Shown in pieces: positions 55,157 through 64,000 of a stretch of 64,000 nucleotides of DNA. Numbering within the stretch: the stretch's first letter is position 1; every line of letters starts with the position of its first letter. Made by a program: the position numbers and the translations under genes. Location: the NCBI GenBank assembly GCA_009869945.1, contig WIXG01000126.1, forward strand, positions 124,001 through 188,000, in the 5' to 3' direction. The notes below the pieces were generated by a model, which searched no databases, was not told where the DNA came from, and saw only the letters and a list, made by a program, of their open reading frames with translations. The stretch is from Mesaphorura yosii (taxonomy: Eukaryota > Arthropoda > Collembola > Poduromorpha > Tullbergiidae).

Positions 55157-57626
55157 CTATTTTGAGGTATTGGGGTTAACCAATTCTCTTAATGACCAGC
55201 TGGAGTTTTGTCCACTGTCCTTGACCTCAACTCCCAAGGCCTTTAAATTCTTGCGAAGGTCATCACAAGCATCCATTAATTGCTGTCTTTCCTTCATTTT
55301 CTGCTTCTTGACGCCCTTATCGCTCTGTGAGGTAAATATTCATAATTGTCCTCACATTTTATTTCGAAATTCGCAATATTTAATTACGCAGATTATCCCT
55401 CACCTCGTCAAGCGCAAGGCAGTACGATCTTATAGACTTTCTGAAAAGTAGCAATTCACTCAGTACGGGCTCAATGAGCGATTCACTCTGCGATTGACTG
55501 AATTCAGCAGCGGTTTTCTTAAGTCCCATTAAATCAAGAAAATTCTCCACAAACTGCTTTACCCCAAATATCAGAGTCATGTCAGCTGGAGCCCTGGGCT
55601 TTGGAACAATCTACGGGAACAGAAAGTGAGTTGCTAGAATTTCGATTTGCAATAGGAATAAAATTAGAGGGAGCCTTTCCTTACCGTAACGTTATGGCGA
55701 AATTCTGATATTAACTCCTGCACGGCTTCCAACGCCTTAGGAACGTTAAAATTGGTAACCAATAAACGTGAAACTTCAGTCTTTGAGGACGCGAGGCGGG
55801 TGAAGAGACTTATTTGAGAACCGGGCACCTGTTGAGCAGTGCATTGGCCGGACAACACAGAATTACAATCCCAAATAAACGACTCCAGTTTCGAGAGAAC
55901 CGCTGCCGCATGATTTTTGGATTCTTCACTGTACTCGATTGCTGGAATGTGAACAATTTTAGTCGGCATCCATTATTTAATTAGTCATTAATGTTGGGGT
56001 GTGACTTACTGCTATGATAAGGTGACAGCATGCACATCATACGAAGCGTGGCAGGCGAATTTTGCTTTAGAAAATCCTGGATGGTAATCGTATTTCCGAG
56101 AGATTTGGACATTTTGACATCATTTCTGAGTATCAGATGACCTACACATAATTCCACATTTCAGTTATGAATCTTAGATCCGATTGAATGCATTTAGTAC
56201 CTGTATGAATCCAATGACTTGTCCATTTGTCATGGCCGAATATCGCACAGCATTGTGCCTCTTCATTTTCATGATGTGGGAAAATTAAGTCTCTTCCACC
56301 CGAATGAATATCAAGGCTAGGTCCAAAATAGTGACTAAACGTGAAGTGAATAGTAAAATATGATTATTAGATTAGTCAACTATAAAATCAGATAGGTATT
56401 TTAGAATATTCATAACCAACTCACGTGGCCATCACAGAGCATTCGATGTGCCATCCAGGTCTTCCTCGCCCCCACTCTGTTTCCCAAAACGGCTCACCAG
56501 GCTTATGGCCCTTCCATAACGCAAAATCCCTTCGATTCTTCTTTTCTGTGCCCGCTTCCTCTTGCAACTCATGTTCAGTGTCCGCCACACGGAACTTGTT
56601 GTACTTTCCGTATTTTTCGGTGTCAAAGTAAACGCTGCCTAGAGTGCGAAATCAAAAATCTTAGTTGTGGGCACTCGGCATTTCAATTAATAAAGTAAAG
56701 TATGACTTACTATCACTTGTCGGATACGCCAAACCAGACTCCACCAATCTCGACACGAATTTAATGATATGTGGTATGAAATCTGAGACCCTCGATTTAA
56801 TATGAGGTAACTTAATATTCAGTCGTGTCAAGTCACTGAAGAACTCCACTTCAAATTTCCTTCCAAGTTCATTCCACGAGACTCCAAGCTATCATGAGTT
56901 TAAAGTTTAATTAGTCTCGAATTGATATCTGTGATTAGATTACAATATGACAATACCAACCTGATTAGATTGGGCGATTATCTTGTCATCAATATCAGTG
57001 ATACCCATAACTTGCAGCACTGTCAAACCTTGGCTTTCCAGGATACGCCGAATTATGTCCAGGCGAATGTATGAGCTGTTTAATTACACAAGGACCCATG
57101 TCAGATGTAATTTTCAGCCTGAGAGCACAAGTCACTGTCGAATGGGCGGGCGCAGAGCCAAATCTTGACAACTTTGAACGATAAAGCTGTAGAATTTATC
57201 GAGAAGAGATTGGACTTTGTGATAACGCTATTCGTCAAAATTACCATTCCAGGCAAAGGGCCTCGGCCGGAGGAACTTGTTATTAATTATTAGAATTAGT
57301 TCAAATCCTTACCTGGCATGTCCAATATGTGAGGAGTCATACACGGTGGGTCCACACGCATACCAGGTGATCAGGCTCGGGTGCTGAGTTGTAAGCGGGA
57401 CCAATTTCGGAGCTTCTTTGGATTCAGATCTGGTGAGGAATCCTTTGTCGAGCAATACTCCACTAACAATATTTCTGCTGTGACTGTCCAGATGTGGACT
57501 CGAATTGCTGGAGAACTGTTTCGTCAAACATAACTTAATAGTCTTCACACACCTCGCTGATTTTCGAGTCCAGCTCCTTAAACAAGCACTCATTTTATTA
57601 AAACTGGCACGTCCGAAGGTTTCCAC
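55157..57626 (-). CDS. CARS2: Mitochondrial cysteinyl-tRNA synthetase (572 aa)
   Basis: Class I synthetase that charges mitochondrial tRNA-Cys; the vertebrate enzyme also makes cysteine persulfides. Nine exons on the minus strand: 57626-57313, 57075-56961, 56888-56711, 56638-56425, 56334-56201, 56141-56010, 55941-55685, 55610-55404, 55324-55157, in frame to 572 residues plus TAG. The first ~60 residues are rich in Arg/Lys/Ser and lack acids, as in a mitochondrial presequence; M12 is a possible alternative start. Motifs in order: the zinc/substrate cysteine in [10 protein letters not shown], the class I HIGH box as [29 protein letters not shown] (second zinc ligand), [17 protein letters not shown] (third and fourth ligands), and the KMSKS loop as VKMSKSLGN. 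The length suits the family. Compact introns of 66-240 bp contrast with BRSK. All catalytic elements are intact. Confidence 0.95.
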
Positions 57627-58134
57627 ATTTATGATCGAATAGAAGATATTTAGGATTTAAGATTGTGATTCTACGAATTCAATGACTTTTATTCGCTTCT
57701 CAGAGAATCACGTCAAAATTGGAGCCCGGACAAGGACAAAGGCCTCGTGCGGCTGAACAAAGAGAATTCATGTGAATGAGGCCAGTTGATACGCGACAAT
57801 AAGTGCACATTTTATTCTTTCAGTATAGTATTATAATTAGGAATAATTAACATCTTCTATCTAGTTATAGTTATGTATAGGAATACGAATTCATGCTCCA
57901 GATTAAAAATAATACAAAACTTTCTTGAATCTAGTAACTTTAAGACAAGGTACACAAATTATCGTGCTATTCAAATTACTTACGCGTAATCTCAATTCCT
58001 TAATCTCGCTTTTGGGTAATCTCATATCTGGGGTAACTCAGGTACGTACTTTCATGAACGACGGGCTCGTCTGTTCACATTTTGTACGATACAACTTAGC
58101 GACTAGTACAAATTAAGTAGCAGACTATGTTAAT
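57627..58134. other. Spacer between CARS2 and the NOMPC channel
   Basis: 508 bp holding the CARS2 promoter and the NOMPC 3' UTR. Apart from the poly(A) signal at 57811 nothing is recognised. Confidence 0.5.
57811..57816 (-). terminator. AATAAA poly(A) signal of NOMPC
   Basis: Minus-strand AATAAA about 320 nt past the stop codon and 185 bp from the CARS2 start. Confidence 0.5.
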
Positions 58135-61100
58135 CTAAAGAGGAATAACAGTCGTCGTCGCTGACGGCGGCGCCTGCTGGGGTTGAGCCCCTGCTTGCTG
58201 CTGCTGCAGCTCATTTGTTTCCACCACCTCGGTGGTCTGAACCGTTGGTGTGGATCGCGAAGGTTCCTCCTTCCCAACGAGTACTCGATACTTCTTGGCC
58301 ACGGCACTCCAGTCCGCAACCGTTTCGATACGTTGTTGGTGATGGTGCATGCTCATAGTGGAGCCAAGCGGGTGCATCGGACTGCCGGGAGTCATCGGAC
58401 TCACTTGAGCAACACTGAGCCTCATTATGTCCGAAACTACAGAAATAACATGCATGGAATGATTGGATTTGCCACACAAAAGGTGAAGAACGATGACGCA
58501 TGACGTACCTCTCGGAGTGAGCTTCGTTTTATTGAAGACTTGCTTCCAGCGTTGCTTCGGCGTGGGTTTTCCAAATTGGAATATGTTTCCACGACCAGGA
58601 CCCATTCCGCCACGCTTCTCCCACTTGAGCGGATTGAAGGGTTCTATTTTACAAGAAAATAGACAAGGTGCCACAGGCGTAAGTATTAAACCACAGAAAT
58701 CGAACGGTTTTCCAAAGTACAAAGCATGAGGCCTTGGCGCTTCACGCATTTGTCACTCACCTCGTTTCTTCTTGCACTGTCTGATGATCCACACGAGCCA
58801 CGAAGTGAACAAATTAATGGGTGACGGCGTTGCGGTAGTTCGATGCATATTTCGGATCAATTTCGCGAGACCAAACTTCCATTCAATGTCCGACTGCGCT
58901 TGAATTCGTTGATAAGTATCGGACATCATGGCAATGAGGAGATTGATGAGCACAATGATTGTCACGAGCAGGTAGATGCCGTACACAAGTTTGAAAAGAA
59001 TTGTCGTCCACTCTTCCTGGGCCTCTTCGAGTTTAAAATCCTCCAAGTTCTTGAGGCCAAACAGCGCGAAGAACAGAATGTCGAACGTATCGATCGGAGT
59101 CACAATCACTGCAATTAAAATCCATTTCTCATTACCAACAGTGAAATCAGTAAAATGCCGGTACAGGCACGGCATGGCTTACCTCCAGAAGGGAGTCCGT
59201 TCGTGATCGTCGTCCGATTAGCTTTGATCTGCCTTTCAAAGAGCGGCTGATTGAGCGATGCCATGATCATGGAGAATCCCATCATGAAGATGGCCAACAC
59301 CGCCAAGAACCTGGCGAGATCCTTCATGAGGTTACCGATAATGATGGCCCAAGGCCCAAACAAGTAGTGGAAAGACAGGAAGTCCAGCACTTGGACAAAG
59401 GCGAGCAGAACTGCTACAGCGAAGAGCTGATTCCGGAGGTAGAATATTTTCATGTACCACGGCCTCCCGACAAAGAAGCCCACACCATGCATGATGACGC
59501 CAAGAATGCAAAAAAGGAGCACGGCGACTTTGACCCAGCCCAGCCCGCCTTTGTCGCTGGGGTTTGTTATCTCAGAGATGATGAGGCCCGCCAACCACGC
59601 GAGCAGAATCCACTCGTACCAATACGGAAAGAAGTCTTTCCTGAATATGTTGTAGATGGGCGTAATACTCGTCAGACAGAGGAGCACCATGAGGTAGATG
59701 TGTGAGGTCAAGTACGACATGAACTTGACAATCGGAATTTTGTGGAATTTGTGTCCAAGTGGCAGAGAGATGATGACCCACAACGGCGGACATGCGATGA
59801 TGGCCACGAAAAGGAGGAGGAGCTTCCAATTCGCCCACGTGAGGTTACCAACCCAAAGCTCCTGCAAGTATCGCTGCACGGCCGAGTGAGCAATTACTTC
59901 TTTTTGCTCGTTCTCGATCAGCACGTCGAGGAACTGAACACTGCGACGGTCCACCGAACGAAGGATTTTGCCAGCCGACTCGGACCCTGCAGCCAGCGCC
60001 AGAAGTTCTGCTGCCATTCCTTCGCATAGCTTGGAGGCCGCGATTAAATCCTTTGCTCGCTCTTTTTCCTAAACAAGGCATTAAAGTTTGAAGGAGAGTA
60101 TGGCGCAAAGAATTCAAAATTTGCTGCTATTTGTGCTTACTCTCGTAGACAGTCCCAACAAAATGCTGGATAGTTTGGCAGCAATGTCGCACGGTGCGGG
60201 AGAAGAGAGGATGAACTCGACAAGCGGCTCGTTACTGTTGTTTTTACCACAAACGGTCAAGTTGTAGACAAACTAAGTACGGGAAATTTAAAAAATGGAG
60301 TTAGTTCATATTTTCGTCTAAAGGCTTGGAAAATTATGATGAACATCTGCATGATTTTACCTCCCGATCTTCCATGAGGCCGTACGAATCGTGTTCCTTC
60401 TTCATCAGATAACTCAACACCTGGTTGTGATTCTCTGCTGCGGCAAACCAGATAGGATACTGACCCTTCGCAGTCTTAGACAACGGAGACGCACCGCTTT
60501 CCATCAGCAGTTTCACCACTTCCAAATGCCCAGCTTTGCAGGCGCAGTGCAAAGGGGTCCACATTTCCTGGGTGGACAAATTAAACACAGTTGCAGTGCA
60601 ACTTCAGAATTGTACCAAGGTTTATGCAAAAAGTAAGCCTCCACTTTACCTTGTCCACCGAATCAATTTCAGCGCCCTGTCCCAACAGGATTTCTACCAT
60701 TTGGCCGTGGCCGTACACTGCCGCAATGTGAAGCCCGGTTCTGCCCTCTTTGTCCTTACTCTCTAAAAGTTCTGAGGATCTGCTGAGGAGCAAACCAACG
60801 ACTGTCATGTGTCCGCCACGGCAAGCCAAGTGCAGTGAGTTGTAGCCGAAGGTTGCTGTCCTCGCATCCACAAGCACGCCTTGAGAGTTCAGCAAAAGCC
60901 TAACAACGTTCTCTTCCCCGGAGAAGGCAGCCAAATGCAGCGGAGTGAGCGCAGACTCGGTCCCCAACTCTTTCAGGAAGCTCGCAGCCAACGAAATTGG
61001 AGGGTCGGACTCGGTCGTTGCGGGAATATACGTCAGCAGCTCTCGAACAGTTTCTGCAACGCAGAAAAATAAATCTAAACCTGTTAACCATTTGCTGGGG

Positions 61101-64000
61101 TTAAGAAATTAACAACTGACCAGTTTGTCCAAAGTAGGCGGCGATGTGAAGAGCGGTGAGCCCCAGTTTACGGCTACTTAAGCTAATTGCGTCGTTCTCA
61201 GAGTTACGCAACGCATCGATGACGCTCGCATGCCCGTTCTTCGAGGCTAAATGAACCGCTGCGTAGCCGGCCTGGTAAAACATGAGCCATGCATTTAGTA
61301 AGCCGTGCTCCCGCGAGAAAGAGGCCCTCAGACTCGAGCTCCGTACTCACCCGATTTTCATCTGTGGCCGAAGCTCCCGCCTCCAGCAGCGTCTTCACCA
61401 GCTCCGCATGACCACCTTCAGCTGCCAACTGCAGGGCGGTTGCATCTGTGCTCCGATTTCTCGCAGATATCACGCCTTGCTTGTCGAACTTCATGAGTTC
61501 CTCGAACACGGACACAGATCCCTGCATGGCTGCCAGGTGCGCACACGTGCTGCCATCCTGCGGAGTTAAAATGCAGTGTAACTATTCCGGCTACTTCGTG
61601 CAATTAGTACTTAAATCGAAACAGGATGGATACCTTTGTAGCGCTCGAAACAAGCGCTGGTTGGTTCTTCAAAAATAATTTGATCACATCTCCGTGATTG
61701 TTCTCGGCCGCAAGATGAATTGGCCGTTGCCCCTTCTCGTCGGTTGCGTCCGGATTGGCCCTGAGTCCCATCAGCAGGCGACAAACTTCGATCTGACCAG
61801 ATTTGGCAGCCAAGTGCAGCGGGGTTTGCTTTTTCTGTAAGTATTTTGATGTTCGCTTAAAATCCTAGCCTACGTCTTCTACCTTTCCTCGCTTACCAAA
61901 GTCACCACGTCCACATAGGCGTTATGGTCTTGAATCAGAAAGAGGCAGAGTTTCGTGAAGCCCTTCTCAGCCGCCAAATGCAGGGCTGTAAATCCGGTTC
62001 GTGATTTGGAGTTGATGAACGCCTTGTGCTTCATGAGCATTCCGCAAACTTCCTGCAATTGCCCGAAATTCCCTTTGAAGTTCAAAATTCATAAGTCAAT
62101 CTGCAGTACATCTTAGAATTTACCTGATAGCCATGTTCGGCTGCCAAGTGCAGCGCAGACCGGCCTTCATTATCGAACACGTCCACTCTCGCATTGTTCT
62201 CCAGCAAAGTCTTGACCACGTCCTTGTGCCCTTTGTGCGACGCGATGAGAAGAGGTGACCAGCCCTTGTCGGATTGTTTGTTCAGCGCACGCTGACACTC
62301 GATGACCGACATTCTCGACAGCATCTCCTTCAGAATGTCGTTATTTCCTTCCCTCGCGCAGTAGTGGAATGCGGTTTCGTTTGTCTACAAACAAGTAAGT
62401 TAAATTTATTGGCGAGCGCCACTCAATACGCAAAACGCTATGGTTCGTACGTCTTTCGTCTGCTGATAAACGGAGGCTCCACCGTCGAGGAGCAGCTGTG
62501 CGATTTCCCGAGCAGCGTCGTGTACGTTCTTCACGCTGGTGTTTGACTCGCTCAATTTGGAGGCGTAGTGCAGCGCGGATTCGCCCTTGTTTGTGGCCGT
62601 GTTTATGTACAGTCCAACGTCAGTGCCGCCCTTCTCTTTCTGGATGTACTGCAAAAGTTCCTTCACGACCCGTAAGTGCCCAAATCGACAGGCTAAATGC
62701 AGAGGAGTTTCGCCATCCTGCATAGAAAGAAATGCATTCAATTTGAAACAAATTACGAAGGACACTCGTAGCACGACGAGCAAATTTGCTCGCCCTCCTG
62801 ACCTTCGACTTGTGCAAGAGATCGGCACCATCGTTAAGCAGCAGTTTTATGATTCGTAGTCGTCCGTGACGAGCCGCAACGTGGAGGGGCGTCTCCCCGT
62901 TTTCCATTCGAATGTTGGGGTCGGCTCCAGACTTGAGAAGCATGAGAGCACACTTGTCTCCTTCGTTCACTCTGGCTGCAATGTGGAGCGGAGTTTCTTG
63001 GGCTTTCCCACCTTGATTACAGGAAATGTCATTCACATTTCGTATTTGGTAAATATGATAAATTGTGAACTGCCTGATGGCGACCACATTAGTATTATTA
63101 CCCCACATAAATTACCTTTTATGTGCACTTGAGCGCCGTAGCCAAGAAGCGTCTCGACAACATTCGGGCGTCCTGACTCAACTGCGATGTGAAGAGCGGT
63201 GTAGTTGTCCTGAGGGAGCACAAGTCTCCGAATAATTATATGGATACGAGTCAATAATCAATAATTACATTTGTTGTTGCGTCGACTTTCTCTCCCTTTT
63301 CCAATAGTTTACTGATCATTGCAGCATGACCATGCCTGGCGGCGATGTGAAGACTTCTCGCGCCGCCCTGAAATTTGATTGACCAGATTTATAAGTAAAT
63401 TTATAGACATCATTGACTTCTCAGTTGCAGTTTGCTGATTATGGTTACCTTATTGGGCATCTGGAGCGGGACTCCTTTGCGGAAGAGTGTCATGGCCGTT
63501 TCCGGGTGGCCATGAAGCGAAGCAATGTGCATCAACGTACTTCCGTCCTTCGTTCTCTCAAACACTGACACTTTGAATTTCTCGGCTAGTGTCTCGATAA
63601 TCGTTGTGTGACCATGTTGAGCAGCGAGGTGGATCGCAGTGCGATCTGCGTACAGATAAATGAGGTCGGGGTGAAGATGACTTGGGCATTTACATGGACA
63701 TTTATGTCCGACACTGATAAAGTCGAACCTTCTTTGTCGGTAATGTTCGGGTTTGCTTTACACAGGAAGAAAAATTTGACCAGCGCCTCGTCTCCAAGTG
63801 CAGCAGCGAGATGCAACGGAGTCTGCCCGTCGCTCTGTCGGATAATGCAATCACACAATTAATTCTCGGCCTGAAATCCCGGATAAGATAATCAATCTCG
63901 ATTGGTGCTTTGTTTTCTCAGCTTTTGGAAATCTCGGTTTTCTAATTAAGTATATTTTCAGAAACTATTCCGTAATCGTTGCTTACATTTTTGGCATCCA
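58135..64000 (-). CDS. nompC: NOMPC/TRPN mechanotransduction channel (C-terminal ~1458 residues visible)
   Basis: TRPN channels open by force through an ankyrin spring tethered to microtubules; in insects NOMPC serves touch, hearing and proprioception. Nineteen exons on the minus strand: 64000-63987 (partial), 63834-63729, 63645-63449, 63367-63269, 63209-63116, 63011-62803, 62717-62451, 62384-62124, 62052-61897, 61834-61634, 61557-61351, 61271-61121, 61053-60650, 60567-60361, 60272-60141, 60068-59183, 59108-58761, 58643-58509, 58436-58135; all joins keep frame. I count 24 ankyrin repeats, against 29 in fly NOMPC, so about five plus the N-terminus lie beyond the right edge. Then the linker helix region (FVYNLTVCGKNN, EKERAKDLIAA), six membrane helices with YLTSHIYLM, ITNPSDKGGLGW and LFGPWAIIIGNLMKDLARF, pore segment TPIDTFDILFFALFG, S6 VLINLLIAMMSDTYQRIQAQ and the TRP helix region. 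The C-tail ends in a Gln/Pro-rich stretch after IETVADWSAVAKKYRVLVG. Two donors are weak (GTTCGA after 63729, GTCAGG after 62803) but the frame requires them. Confidence 0.95.

Overview
This is nuclear DNA of an invertebrate animal. Protein-coding genes are split by GT-AG introns, several ORFs start with secretory or mitochondrial leaders, and the families (BRSK/SAD kinase, dumpy-like EGF proteins, NOMPC/TRPN channel, myotubularin with FYVE) are metazoan. The NOMPC protein matches the insect channel closely over its ankyrin and pore regions, so an arthropod or other ecdysozoan is likely, but I cannot name the species. There is no sign of bacterial, phage or CRISPR content.

Layout. Left part (1-24 kb), all minus strand: the 5' two thirds of the kinase domain of a BRSK/SAD kinase (2.3-11.2 kb; its C-terminal exons lie off the left edge); two tandem secreted EGF-repeat genes (14.8-15.8 and 16.7-19.1 kb); an intronless SLC35G-like membrane transporter (21.9-23.6 kb). 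Middle (23.6-37 kb): a gene-poor stretch with a young 417-bp fold-back MITE carrying a TA target duplication, a 14-bp minisatellite and one unassigned possible exon. Then on the plus strand an eleven-exon MTMR3/MTMR4-type phosphoinositide phosphatase (37.0-43.1 kb), followed by a 4-kb transposon-debris zone holding a Merlin/ISXO2-like transposase fragment and a possible copia-like gag relic.

Right part (47-64 kb) is gene-dense: a divergent pair of secreted transthyretin/5-hydroxyisourate-hydrolase paralogues sharing a 573-bp promoter region, an unrecognised cysteine-free secreted protein with a TATA box, then four minus-strand genes in a row: an ELMO-domain ARF-family GAP (ELMOD), a STYX pseudophosphatase, mitochondrial cysteinyl-tRNA synthetase (CARS2), and the TRPN mechanosensory channel NOMPC running off the right edge (24 ankyrin repeats, six transmembrane segments and the C-terminus are visible).

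Exon joins were derived by hand. In every multi-exon gene the reading frame closes across all joins, and the visible totals are given. I see no pathway-level operon. The genes are unrelated neighbours except for the two local duplications (EGF pair, transthyretin pair). The most interesting items are the transthyretin pair, whose members have lost complementary parts of the catalytic set, the STYX protein with an unusual signature loop, the orphan secreted protein, and the transposase fragment, which has no start codon and so is easily missed.
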